Part shown: positions 34,899 to 45,776 of the stretch, piece after piece
Layout: every line of letters starts with the position of its first letter
Position numbering within the stretch: position 1 is the stretch's first letter
Assembly: GCA_023078685.1 (NCBI GenBank)
Contig: JALGAS010000002.1
Location: forward strand, 3,844,001 to 3,908,000
Direction: 5' to 3'
Length of the DNA stretch: 64,000 bases
From: Neopestalotiopsis rosae
Lineage: Eukaryota; Ascomycota; Sordariomycetes; Amphisphaeriales; Sporocadaceae
Notes under the pieces: model-generated
Told to the model about the DNA's origin: nothing
The model's input: the letters and a program-made list of their open reading frames with translations, nothing else
Databases searched by the model: none
Made by a program: the position numbers and the translations under genes

Positions 34899-36813
34899 TT
34901 ACTGTCCGGCAGGCTTGGGCATCTCGCCACCGGTCTGACCTTGGGCAGCCAGGGCTTGATACCACAAGGCAACGTAGTTCTGGTAACCGCCATCTATGAA
35001 TGTTTAGTATACTGGTCAGGCGTACTGAATGTAGTGATGTGTTGCTTACAAGCTGCGTAGGGATCAGCGCCATTGGCAGCTGCTGGAGCTTGTCCAGGGG
35101 CCGCTGCATGACTGGGCTGGCTGTTACCTCCCTGGGAATAGTTGGGGTTGTCATAGTCACGTCTCGGTGGACGACCGCCAGGGCCACCGCGACCACCACC
35201 TCCGCTGTTCTTCTGGCGCTGGAGAAAGGTTATCAGTAAAGTGAACGCACGAGGTGACTACTTGTTGTACTTACCACTGCCTCGACTTTGTCCTCGATGG
35301 CACGCTTGGCTCTGCTAATGGCGTCACGAGATCCAACCAGGCCAATCTCTCTCTCTGTCTCACCGGGGCCCGAAGACTGGGAGACGTTGATCTTGCATCC
35401 AGTGGTGTTCTGCATTTCTCGGATGGTCTCTCCACCCTTGCCAATAATCATACCAACAGCTTCAGATGGGACAAAGATTGCATCATTAATTTTGTCATCA
35501 CCACCGGGTGCGTTGTTACGACCGTGATCAGTTCTCTGGGGTCGATCCATCTTACCAGCGCCGCCAGCACCGCCGCCGCCGCCGCCACCAGCGTTGGCTT
35601 GGCGACTGTCACTATCCACGATCTCCATGATCAACTCCTTGGCCTGGGCGGCTGCCTCACGGGTACCAATGAGGTTGACAGGACGCAGGCCGTTGACACT
35701 CTTCGACTCACTGGTGATATTGACATGGCAGCCACTGCGCTCTTGAAGGTCACGAATAGTCTCACCTCCACGTCCAATAATCAAGCCAACGGTTCGATCA
35801 GGCACCATGATCTGCATGACGTCCTCACCCTCCCGGAGTGGAGCGGGAGCAGCAGCACCAGGGGCATTGCGGTTACCACCATGCGGGTTATCAGCTCGGG
35901 CCACAGCGCCCATGCCAGAGTCTTCAATAATTCGGTTGATTGCATCTTTGGCCTCGGCACGTCTTGCACGCGGACCGGTGATTCGGCATTGACGAAAAGG
36001 CCCCTGGTTATCGGGGCCAGTGATGAACTGCACTCGGCAGCCTGTGGAAGACTCAACACGACGCAGGTTCTCGCCCTGTCTGCCAATAATCAAGCCCACT
36101 AGGCTCGACTCGATTTGGATGGTCTCAGTGTCATCATCACCACCTCTGCCACTGTTACCACGAGGAGAGTCCCTGCCGTAGGAACGGCCTCTATTGGCAC
36201 CAGGAGAGACAGAGCGATTGCGGCCATAGTTTCCACGGCTGTCATCACGGCGCTCATCTCGGTACGGGTTGAAGTTGTCACGATAAGTATCACGACCATG
36301 CGGCGAGCGCGAGCGAGATCTATAGTGTCTACCGTCGCCAGCACGGGAATCATGTGCCTGGTACGAAGGGGCAGCGCGAGAGTTGTCATAAGACGAGATT
36401 CCCTTTTCAGTTGCGAAAGCCTTGGCTTGAGCTATAGCATCGGCAATACTGACAGTTCCAGAGTTGACAGGTTTGATAGCACTCAGGTCATAGGCGCCAC
36501 TCGAGGAGGGCTGGGGAAGCGAATAGGCTCCTGCGCCATACGCCATAGGAGGAGGGACTCCAGGAGGCATTGTGGGGGGATAAGCACCAGGAGTCGGGGT
36601 CTGTTGGTATGGAGGTTGCGGCTGGGCCGGGTTCGGAGTCGAGGTTGTCGGCGGTCGCTGTGCTGCTGAGACATGGCGATGCGCGGTCAGCAAGAGAGTC
36701 GAATGGGACAAAGGGTAGTAGAATTAAGGCGCGCGATGGAACTTCATCGGCCAGGAAGGCAACTTACCAAGGGCAGCCAGGATTGACTCGATGGATCTAT
36801 TGGCCTCGGCCAT
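34899..36813 (-). CDS. Three-KH-domain RNA-binding protein (FUBP-like)
   Basis: There are four exons: 36813-36768, 36665-35275, 35218-35050 and 34993-34899 (introns 102, 56 and 56 bp). The product is about 566 residues. The N-terminus is MAEANRSIESILAAL, then Pro/Gln-rich, then an Arg/Ser/Asp-rich region (RSRSRSPHGRD) of SR type. Three KH domains follow, each with its GxxG loop: LVGLIIGRQGENLRR, TVGLIIGRGGETIRDL and AVGMIIGKGGETIREM. Between KH2 and KH3 is an eight-Gly tract. The C-terminal part is Gly/Arg-rich (RGG-like), then Ala/Pro/Asn-rich, and ends in a short block YGGYQNYVALWYQALAAQ. That block resembles the Tyr-rich motif of human FUBP1/KSRP. It likely binds single-stranded RNA or DNA in mRNA control. 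The second exon's acceptor could shift by 3 nt. Confidence 0.9.
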
Positions 36814-39800
36814 GTTGTCTCTTAGTGCAGTTGCTGGTGCAGCTGCGATCGGCAAAAATACCTGGGAGATCTCAAATGATGCTGCCGGATAGCAAGGATC
36901 AGGCGATTGATTGCAACAAAGGTTGAGACGCGCAAGTTTCTTTGTTCAGAAATAGATGCAGTGCAGATGACCAATGTAAAAGGCAAGCGCACACCAATGA
37001 TGCTCAATAGCAGCAGTGCAAGGCAAAACAAGGGTTGCGGCAGGAATGTGAAGAAATGCTTGGATATCGACGACGATGCAAGTAATTATTGTGAACTTGT
37101 GTGAAATTTGACGAGTCAGAGTACAATACTGCCCAGGCGCATCAAGATATTCACGCGAGACGACAAGTGAGTGAATTGTGTTTGGGGGGTTGGGGATGGA
37201 TTGCAAAAGTGAGTAGATTAGAGAACCTCGGAAATGGCGACCAAGTCAATCACAGTTTTTTTCTCGCTCCCACCTCAGCACGCCAATCCCAGTTGCGCGC
37301 GGCTGTCGAGAGTTCGTGAGTCCTGTTTAGATTGTTCCTGAATGATCGCTCTTCCGCCGACAGTGTCACGGGCGATCCGCGCAGTCAGTATCGCGTACCT
37401 GGATGATGGCGCAAGCGAAAGAAAATGTGGTGATGTGGAAGAAGGGAAGGAGGTTGTTGGAGTGTTTGGTGGGATGTTGGACGGATTAGAGGTAAGGAGC
37501 TGGAGGTTGACGTGGTTCCAAATGCGGCGGCGCCGCTAGACCTCTCTAGCTCTGGCCGCAGCTGTATTGTTGCCCTGACGGTAGAACGCGCGCATTCATT
37601 CCACTGCACCTGGCACTGGCAGAATTCTTTGGGCCAGGGCAAGCACAGGGCATGTTTTTTTTCTTCGGCGCTAGTCAATGGTTTCGGCACCTCGAGTCTC
37701 CACTGTTTTTGCGTCGCCGAACGGTGCGTTGCCCTCGAAAGCTTGGACCACATTGTCTTTCTTCCTTCTTTTTCATGCTTCTTGTATCTTAAAATGTCAA
37801 CTCGTCTCTACTCGTGTGCCGTGTCTCTCAGTGCTGGTCGTTGCGTATTACATATATGTTATGCGGTGAGTGCCAAGACCAGGGTTATTCGAAGCAACGA
37901 CACCTTGTAGTCTATCATGCAAGGTACGGTTGAGGCACAGCTTAGAGTATAAATTCCATGGTCCACCTTACCTTCTTTGACCTGACCTGCTTCAATAAGA
38001 GAAAACAACTGCGAAGATACGATCCAGTCAGGCCCATGAATCGACGATACTTGAATCAATGAATCAAAGACATAGATGTTACCAATGCCATCTGATATAC
38101 CTGCGGATGCTAGACACGACTACTGATTTGAGAGAAGCCATCAAATCATATCTCCCCGAACGGCCCCTGCTCTATCATCTGGCACGAGAAGTGTACAATG
38201 TACACTACCTTGGCCGATCTCGAGCACTAGGTGCATATGCCTTGAATTCAAGTCCACACACGTGAAGTCGCATGCGAAGGCCGACGCGTATCAATATAAT
38301 GGTGGCATCAATATCACTTCGATGTCAGACTTATGTGGCATGCAAAAGAACACTTGACTGCTTGCTTGGACTTGGAATTTTTGATATTAATCCGATGAAT
38401 ACCTAGGTACGCATTGCTGGACAGATGGGTTTATCCAACTTGTTCAGCTATGTCTAGTTCGTTTATCTATACATCAACTTGGAGGAGTGATGAGGTCTCT
38501 GAACACACAACTATCGCATGTCTGGAGGTAATGAACATCTTGCAAGTGCTGTCCGTCTGTGTCATCCAACCAGGCTCAATATTCGTTCTGGTTGCACTGA
38601 TCTTGCATCTAGATTCATACTCGAGATATCTCAAACAGCACATGCAGCAGTCTGCATACTTGTTGCTTGCAGGGACATTTTCTGCTTCGTGAGATCAGTT
38701 TGAGATCGATGGGACCAACCACGTGGGAGTTGACCGGTGGCTATTTATACACGGATGTACAATGCTGCCATGGATGCATCCGGATAGCCACGTTATCGAG
38801 TACTTGAGCTCTGGCTCTCTATCATACTAGGAGTGCCAGTTGAGATGGTAAGGCTGAGTGAAGGCATAGTGTACAACCGAGAAGCGGAATGTCATCCGCA
38901 AGACTGGAAGCAGAATGCTCAAGTGGTCTTTGATGGTGTGGTTGGGTGCCTTAGGTAATAGCTTGTCTTGTGTGAGAATTGGCGCCGAGCGATGGACTGG
39001 CTGTCAAGATTCTAAAGCTGCTGGCAGATCGCGGGCGCTAAATGACTCCACTGAAGAGCGTTACTGTCAAGAGTCAACGGCGTCCAATCATTTCTGCTTC
39101 CAGCCACCTCCATCAAACACGACCCCTGGAACTCTAAAAGAAAGGTTAACAAGTGCAAGTCGCTCCTACGTAAATGGGATCGAATCTTTCGATTTGGCTT
39201 CTCGAAAATCACAATTCTTCACTTTGCATCTTTGCACTGATTTGAATCAATTCCAGATCAAAATGAGCATACCTGGTATTGATCTTACTTTGCAGACCGG
39301 CAAGACATGATGGAGAAAAAGACTCAAACAGGATTTGGGAAAAATCTTGTTCTCGTCGGTGGCGAAAATCGAAGGGACCCTTGCTGATCGTCAGCCAAGC
39401 TTGGGTATAGCGTAGGCCTACCAGGGGACTCAACCTATCAGGCCTATCTGATGATTGGCACCGAGACCATATTGCCCTGGGGGTGTCAGCGGTGCCTCGA
39501 GCTATGCTTGCTACGTCAACTCATTCCAAGCCACATTTGGCTACCCTTCGCGATAACCTCTGCAACCCTACCTACCGCTTGAGCAATGATTTTCAAGCCG
39601 CCAGGTGCATCGACAGGGCCGATGACCAAGCCGCACCGCAGAGCCTTTCCAACGGTTGCACCGCTATCTTGCTGCTGGCCAATGTCGTCACATAGTCATT
39701 TGACGGGCTTGACGGGGCGGAGGCGACAATAAATGCCAGCCGTCTCTGCCCTCCTCCGGGATGGCGAACCTTTTGGAAAGATGGCCACCATCCACCTATC

Positions 39801-40801
39801 ACTCCGTGGTGTCCCCTTGCACGATTCGATACGTACATAGTATATCAAGATAAACCCGTCCAACAACGGGGCACACGCTTGAGAACTAGCCAATGTGCAA
39901 GTCTTACTTTTCTGCTCCTGGAGCAAAAGAGGAGTGATACTCAAACTTTTCAACTCAGTCATCAACAACAACAACTACATACTGAATTCTGACTGCATGT
40001 GTACTGCTCCGCTTTGTACACGCACCAGCACCTGAATCACTCATCGCTTGTACAACAGCGCCGATATTGGGCTGTCGTGGGTCTCCCCAGCAAACCCCAG
40101 ACAAAGAAAAAACGATTGGCTCACAGTCGCCCGTAGGCGCTTGCAGGATAGCCCACCTCCAGATTGGCGCGTACGGTGAACAGAGGTACAGCAGCCGACA
40201 AAGGACAATTCGCCATTGCTCAAGGATCGGAAACAAAGCGAATTTCTATTTTTCGGTTTCCTGAAAGCCCCAGTCAGTTGTTAGGCAGAGTCAGCTGGTT
40301 ATTTTTGACTGGGTCCGCGCGTTTGCTTGCCCATTGGGCCGAGAGGTGAGTTGTATTGTTCGAATCCATTTCGTCGACTTCCCTCTTTAATGCCCCTCCA
40401 CCCTCCAAACATAGACACTGGCTGGTCTTTTTTCTTTGATCACTCACTTCTGGTGGACAATCAACATAATCATTTTTTCTTTCTTTCAATTCGTGGAGTT
40501 TGGCGGAACAATCTCTTTTCTTTTCATTCACCCATTCTCTCGATTCTTTAATTGTGCTTGACGCACATCTATTATTATCACACCCGGCTGGTCCAATCTT
40601 TCTGAATCACTTAGACGTCTATTCACACAATAGAACATACACCACTTCTCTTCACCCTGTCAACCCAAGATATTTGACAGATCTGTTTTTTTTTTCTTGT
40701 CAATCTAAAGCGCCATAATTTACGACTACTGTATACTTATTGATACTCCCTGCAGTTCACTAAGGATTTTTTTCTGCAGCAAAAGATCACTGTCGCCCAG
40801 T
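36814..40801. other. 4 kb divergent intergenic region, KH gene / PRM1
   Basis: No frame in this interval looks coding. The last 400 bp before PRM1 (about 40380-40795) are rich in T and C with long runs of T (for example 40686-40696), probably the core promoter and 5' leader of PRM1. The remainder has no repeats or RNA genes that I can support. A motif like a tRNA B box at 40358-40367 has no matching tRNA around it. Confidence 0.6.
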
Positions 40802-43027
40802 ATGGATTCATTCAAGCATAAGCTCGCCAATCTACCAGGGTCGCTCAAGAGTCAACCAGTCGACTCTCGTACATTCGAGGAAAAGACGCCCGCAAACACA
40901 ACAACCACAACATCCGAGGTGTGGAGGAGAAATGGAACGACTCCTTACCTAGGACTCAATGCCCGGCTCTCGCAGGTCTGGTTCAACAAATGGACAGTAT
41001 TGCTATTACTGGTCCTGCTTCGAGTTCTCCTCCTGATTGGAAGTTTAAACGGCAATTTGGGCGATGCAAAGGTCAAGGCCTTGTCGGCGTGCACAAAGGT
41101 CGAGGATGTTGGAAGCGCCATGGCCTCGATGCCACACTACCTGTCTGTTGGCGTGAACCGTCTCGCCGCAAGTGGTATTACTGATGTCGTCCACGGCATG
41201 ATGAAGGGACTCGACTACGTACTGATCGCTGTTCGGGAACTCATTCTCTTTGTCATCAACATGATGACTTCGACATACACGTGCTTGATCGCCGCAGCAG
41301 TGCACGGAGGACTCAATGTGACTGCCCTTGTCGTTACCAAGGCCACCGATGAGATCAACCAAGCAATTCCAGCAGTGGCTGACACAATCGGGACCGCTGT
41401 CGACGATGTCAATACTGCTATCGGCACAGTCTACAGCTGGATCGACGACCTCACCAGCTTATTCGGCTCGAGCCCTCCTTCCGAGCCCTCGATCGATGTG
41501 AGTTCGTCACTTGATACACTCAAGAACTACAAGATCAACACGGATGGATTCGTGTCCGATCTTGATCAACTCAACACCGACTTGCCAACATTCAAGGATG
41601 TGCAAAACCTGACAGCGGAAGTTGTGGATTACCCTTTCAAATTGATCAGGGATGCCTTGAACGAGACCTACGGCAACTGGCAATTTGACGAAAACGTCTT
41701 CCCGGTGGCCAACAAGGAAGCGCTTTCTTTCTGCTCGGATAACTCGTCCATCAACGACTTTTTTGAGGGATTATTCGAGCTGATTGCGACGGCTAAGAAA
41801 TGGTTCATCGCAATTCTCATCATCTTTGCCGTCGCAGCCTGCGTTTTGATGGCATTCCTCGAGATTCACAGTTGGAGACGCCTCAAGAATTACCGCAATA
41901 CCTTTGTCGAGCGCAAGTTTGACGAGACCGACATGATGATGATGAGCGGACGCCCATTCCCGTCAAAGGTTGCCCTCAAGGTTTCCGACTGGTTGAATCG
42001 CAACAAGGACCACAAGCGTCTCGCCAGCCAAGAGGCCGCCAAGCAGAAGCGTGAGACCTTGATCCGATGGGCCGTTGCCTATGGCACAACTCTGCCAGCA
42101 ATCTTCGTCTTGTCCCTTGCCATTGCCGGTCTCTTCTCCTGTCTCTGTCAATATATCATGCTGCGAACCGTCGAAAAGGAGATCCCAGCTTTGGCAAGCG
42201 AAGTTGGTGACTTTGCCAACGAGGTGGTCTCCTCTCTGCAGCATGTATCCCAGGAGTGGTCCAATGATGTCAACGGACAAATTGCAATCTACAGCAACGA
42301 GATCAACAATGACATCCTGGGCCATGTCAGAAATGCCACCGACATTGTCAACAACACTCTCAACACATTCACCGACGCAATGGACACTGCGCTCACGACT
42401 GTCTTCAACGGCACTATTCTCATGGATCCAATCCAGGAAGTCATCTACTGTTTGATCGGTCTCAAGGTGGAAGCTGTCCAGAAGGGCCTGACCTGGGTCC
42501 ACGACCACGCCAACATCAGCTTCCCGACACTGCCGGCTGATGTTTTCTCGTTGGGAGCGAATGAGTCCGTTAATGGCGACACTGAGCTCACCTCGTTCCT
42601 GGCCACGCCAAGCTCCGCAACAACTGACGAGGTCTCTGGCGCCGTCACCAGCGTAACTGACGCCATCCGCAGCAACATCATCCAAGAGGCTCTGATCTCA
42701 CTCGGACTCTTGCTCGTCTATGTCTTGGTGGTCTTGATCGGTATCACGCGCATGCTCGTCGGCATGACGGGTCTCGGCTACGACTCCAAGGGCGGCCCGG
42801 CCGAGGTCACTTCTCCGATGCTCACCACCAACAACCACCCGCCCGGAGCCTTCCGATCCGCCAGCCAGGCTTCGGCCGACAGGAGGAGATTTGAAGACAG
42901 CGAGAAGTACCACCCTAGCAACCAGAACGATAACCCCTTCGGAAGCGGTGCCTTCAACGCCAGCGCAGCCCCACCTCAGAGAGATGCCGTTCCTCCCAGC
43001 TACTACTACCAGAAGGCCAGGCAATAG
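40802..43027 (+). CDS. PRM1: Plasma membrane fusion protein PRM1
   Basis: This is a single exon of 741 codons, the usual length of fungal PRM1. It acts at the plasma membrane in cell-cell fusion during mating and hyphal fusion. Hydrophobic segments fit the multi-pass topology: about residues 65-83 (WTVLLLLVLLRVLLLIGSL), 140-165, 335-357 (WFIAILIIFAVAACVLMAFL), 425-450 and 635-660 (LISLGLLLVYVLVVLIGITR). Between them lie large loops with many N-x-S/T sites and the fusion-protein-like heptads. The cytosolic tail holds an NPF motif (DNPFGSGAF) and ends VPPSYYYQKARQ. The TAG stop (43025-43027) is followed in the same frame by 197 more sense codons (listed separately), so the true end of the protein deserves checking. 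Confidence 0.93.
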   Translation: MDSFKHKLANLPGSLKSQPVDSRTFEEKTPANTTTTTSEVWRRNGTTPYLGLNARLSQVWFNKWTVLLLLVLLRVLLLIGSLNGNLGDAKVKALSACTKVEDVGSAMASMPHYLSVGVNRLAASGITDVVHGMMKGLDYVLIAVRELILFVINMMTSTYTCLIAAAVHGGLNVTALVVTKATDEINQAIPAVADTIGTAVDDVNTAIGTVYSWIDDLTSLFGSSPPSEPSIDVSSSLDTLKNYKINTDGFVSDLDQLNTDLPTFKDVQNLTAEVVDYPFKLIRDALNETYGNWQFDENVFPVANKEALSFCSDNSSINDFFEGLFELIATAKKWFIAILIIFAVAACVLMAFLEIHSWRRLKNYRNTFVERKFDETDMMMMSGRPFPSKVALKVSDWLNRNKDHKRLASQEAAKQKRETLIRWAVAYGTTLPAIFVLSLAIAGLFSCLCQYIMLRTVEKEIPALASEVGDFANEVVSSLQHVSQEWSNDVNGQIAIYSNEINNDILGHVRNATDIVNNTLNTFTDAMDTALTTVFNGTILMDPIQEVIYCLIGLKVEAVQKGLTWVHDHANISFPTLPADVFSLGANESVNGDTELTSFLATPSSATTDEVSGAVTSVTDAIRSNIIQEALISLGLLLVYVLVVLIGITRMLVGMTGLGYDSKGGPAEVTSPMLTTNNHPPGAFRSASQASADRRRFEDSEKYHPSNQNDNPFGSGAFNASAAPPQRDAVPPSYYYQKARQ

Positions 43028-43621
43028 TTTTGCCAATACCTCCCGGATGTAGGAAAGCAAGCAGAGGATAAGGAAAAGGCTAAACGCGAGACTGTGCTTC
43101 CCAGCTACTACTACGACAAGGCAAGCGAATGGTACCACCAGCGCATAGCCGACGTGGGCGAAAGAGCAGAAGCGGTCAAGCAGAAAGCAGAGACCATCAA
43201 GCAAAGGGCAGAACAGAAAACAGAAACTGTCAAGCAAAAGGCCGGGCAGAAAGCTGAGACTGTCAAGCAGAGAGCAGAGATGGTCAAACAAAAGGCAGAG
43301 CAAAAGGCAGAAGCCGTCAAGCAAAGAACCGACGCCTTCAAGAAGCGCAATGCCGGCAAAGAGCCCGAGACCATTGAGCTGCAAGAGAACCCTTTTGGGA
43401 TCGGGTCGTCTCGTGCCCACCAGAGGCACGACGAAGAAGCCATTGAGCTCGACGACATCAACAACCCCTTTCGCGACGGGGCTTTCCCGGCCCCGGCCAC
43501 TCCGCCTCCGGCTCCGCTGCCCAAGGACTCGATCTCTCCGAGGTACCATGCGAGGCCGCGAGCTCTGAGCTCCGGCTCCATCGACATGGGAGACATGGCC
43601 GACGAGAGACATTTCGTATAA
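43028..43621 (+). other. In-frame open extension downstream of PRM1 stop
   Basis: Directly after the PRM1 TAG the same frame stays open for 197 codons to a TAA at 43619-43621. It does not look random. It begins with a second SYYY block (VLPSYYYDKASEW, compare VPPSYYYQKARQ before the stop). A charged coiled-coil-like repeat follows, made of units such as KQKAETVKQRAEQ, about seven copies at 43165-43330. Then come further NPF motifs (ENPFGIGSS, NNPFRDGAF) and a Pro-rich end. Thus the pre-stop tail NPF-x-x-GAF ... SYYY appears to be duplicated. No canonical intron removes the TAG: the nearest GT sites have poor donor context. It could be a nonsense-truncated tail, a readthrough product or a sequencing error. 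Confidence 0.6.
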
Positions 43622-44366
43622 AACGCGCTCATTTTTCCCAACTTTCCCTTTCCAGATTCTCCAAGGGACCTGGGGCTGGCTTCAGGACTCGAAGAGATGA
43701 ACTTGTGTGTGTGATGGGCAAGGGAGGGGCGTCTTTGCAAAGCATTCCTTGTTCAGATTTTTTCGAATTTTGTTCCTTCCTAGATTGCACTGTCAATGAT
43801 ATCCCCCAGAGCTTGAATAGCTTACTAGCAAACAAAAAACAAATTTGGTTTTTCTACTTCATCACCACCAATATCCCCAATTCTCGGACTGGACACGCAC
43901 GATTTTTTGGGACGTCTTGTTTCGCAGTTTTCGGATACTTGTTTTGGATCGGTCTTTTGAAGGACTAGGTAGTCATGGTGGTCTCTTCTGTGTTACTCAA
44001 GATGCAGTATTTTCAAAGGACAAATCAATCACACAAAATTGACAGTGGTTATGTTCTGCGTACATGATTGGCACCAGATATCTCAGATAGCCCAAATTGA
44101 TCTGCCCGCGTGGCTACCTAGAATTATTTGTCCCTTTGCTTGAAGTCATGATCACTTAATTGGCCGACAGTTCAATGGCACAACTACATCCATGCAGATA
44201 TCTTGACTGAACAAAAACGATCGCTAATATTATACTATTTATCATAAGGAGTCCTTTCATCGATACGTTGTCATTACAATACCCAGTCGCCCTTTGAAGT
44301 CGTCCTGATTGGCATGGCTAAGCCGAAAAGTATTCGGTGTGGTTTCCCACGTCGTGCTTTTCTTCT
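43622..44366. other. Convergent intergenic spacer
   Basis: This AT-rich 3'-to-3' spacer lies between the PRM1 locus and the PEX14-like locus. I see no gene. Confidence 0.55.
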
Positions 44367-44726
44367 TCATAGTTTGGACTGTCGGGGCCGTCGAGCCGCC
44401 AAATCCTTGAGCATTTCGCTGAATCTGAGCTGCTCTGCTAGTTTTTCTTCTGCTTCACGTAGCCCGAGTGCCTCCCCCCCTAAATCTTCCATTTCTTCTA
44501 ACCCTTTGCGAATTGCTTCGGCCTCAGGGCCTCTGTTGATGCGCTTCATGACGAGTTTTGTCCCATGTCCAAAATCGGCGCCCAACTTCAAGGATATCCG
44601 GTTGAGGGCAGAGCCCAAACTCCCCCTTGAGCCGGCATTGGTGACGAACATAAGGGGGTGGTGCATCGGATATGATACTGGGGAAGATGACCAAAATTTG
44701 GGTCGTTGTTCTGCAACAGGGGCATC
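44367..44726 (-). other. In-frame open extension downstream of PEX14-like stop, ending in SKL
   Basis: After the TAG of the PEX14-like gene the same minus-strand frame continues for 119 sense codons to a TGA at 44367-44369. The latter part looks like a charged helical protein (KGLEEMEDLGGEALGLREAE, then KLAEQLRFSEMLKDLAARRP). The last residues are RPRQSKL; Ser-Lys-Leu is the canonical type-1 peroxisomal targeting signal. A 69 bp intron with a GTACTG donor and CCCCAG acceptor (about 44679-44747) would also bypass the TAG in frame. It is not a strong intron because the donor is atypical and no clear branch site is seen. It may instead be a separate small exon, or chance. Confidence 0.45.
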
Positions 44727-45776
44727 CTATCTAGCCGAAGCAGTACCAGGAGGAGGGAACATTCTTGATGACAAGAACATGCCCTTTACGGTCCGTATCG
44801 CATCCTTGGTGTTCTTGATCTCGTCGTTTGGATCAGAGCTGCTAATTCCAAAGCCTGAACCACCATAGAGCGAGGAGTATGCTCCCTCATTGTGTCCAAG
44901 CTTGTCAACATCATCGCGAATCCCCTGCAGAGCCAGCTGGAGACTACTGGAGTTCTCTGCTTGCGTTGTATACATGGCGGAGAGTTCCTTTAGCGAGGTC
45001 GTCAGCTGCTCAAGACGTCGTGCCTGCTGGTCAACAGCCTTGCCTCCGACTTCAGGACTCGAATAATCGGGAATAAAGGGTGAAGTCTGAGTGCCAACAT
45101 CGCGGTGAAACATTTCCGATGGGTCACCATAGCTACTATTATCGTCGCCATCAACATCCGACTTGGGGAGCTTGCCGTTCTTGTAGGGCACCTCGCTTAC
45201 TACACCTTCCAATTTCTCTACGAAGGTGGATAGTTTTGTATTGACGTGATCGTAGTACTCTGATCGAGACTCAGTAAGAGTATCTACCATTGGGGCAACG
45301 ATGAAGCGTGCAACGCCATATGCGAGCGTCCAAGCTGTAGTCAATACAGTGGCAGCATTGAGCAGACGCGACGGCGTCAACAGCGGCGGAGGTTTCGGCG
45401 AGTGTGTCAAGAATTCGGGATATGTGATGATCGGTGCGGGCTCGCTGAGGGGGGCTGAAGCTGCTTGTGATATTGCAGGTGTGGATTGAGGGACGACGGG
45501 TGCTTCCCTCGTCTCGATTGCACCTTGTTGCGCGCCCTCATTGCTCGTTGTAGTTGATCCTTCTTTTGCGGTTTCTTCACTCAATAATTTCTCAATGTCA
45601 CCATCAGCGAAGCCCTTCCCTCTGAGGAACTCTGACTTCTTTTCTTTGCTGGCATTTCGGACTGTCTCGTCATTGAGAAACTTCCGAGCTTGTTCGAGGG
45701 TCGGCGTAGGTTCCGACTCTGGTTTGGATGGTTCGCTGTTGGGCGGTGGCGTATCTGGTTCTTTGGATTCCGCCAT
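44727..45776 (-). CDS. PEX14/PEX33-like peroxisomal docking protein
   Basis: This is a single exon of 349 codons. The N-terminus has a Pro/Ser/Glu linker, then a helical block TLEQARKFLNDETVRNASKE through FLRGKGFADGDIEKLL. That block matches the fold and spacing of the PEX14 N-terminal domain, which binds the import receptor PEX5. A hydrophobic segment follows at about residues 137-162 (LLNAATVLTTAWTLAYGVAR), then a predicted coiled coil (YYDHVNTKLSTFVEKLEGVV) and another near the C-terminus. The end, VKGMFLSSRMF, is in the place expected for this family's terminus. It likely acts at the peroxisomal membrane in matrix-protein import. Ascomycetes have both PEX14 and the PEX14/17-like PEX33; the atypical N-terminal block points to the latter. 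The start MAESKEP was preferred to a Met 12 codons upstream. Confidence 0.7.
   Translation of the reverse strand: MAESKEPDTPPPNSEPSKPESEPTPTLEQARKFLNDETVRNASKEKKSEFLRGKGFADGDIEKLLSEETAKEGSTTTSNEGAQQGAIETREAPVVPQSTPAISQAASAPLSEPAPIITYPEFLTHSPKPPPLLTPSRLLNAATVLTTAWTLAYGVARFIVAPMVDTLTESRSEYYDHVNTKLSTFVEKLEGVVSEVPYKNGKLPKSDVDGDDNSSYGDPSEMFHRDVGTQTSPFIPDYSSPEVGGKAVDQQARRLEQLTTSLKELSAMYTTQAENSSSLQLALQGIRDDVDKLGHNEGAYSSLYGGSGFGISSSDPNDEIKNTKDAIRTVKGMFLSSRMFPPPGTASAR

Noticed and set aside
35254..36102. Plus-strand frame of 282 codons opposite the KH-domain gene
   Set aside because: It is antisense to three clear KH domains; its Ser/Thr-rich translation has no recognisable feature.
40358..40367. GTTCGAATCC, like a tRNA B box
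   Set aside because: No acceptor stem, A box or anticodon arm can be folded around it.
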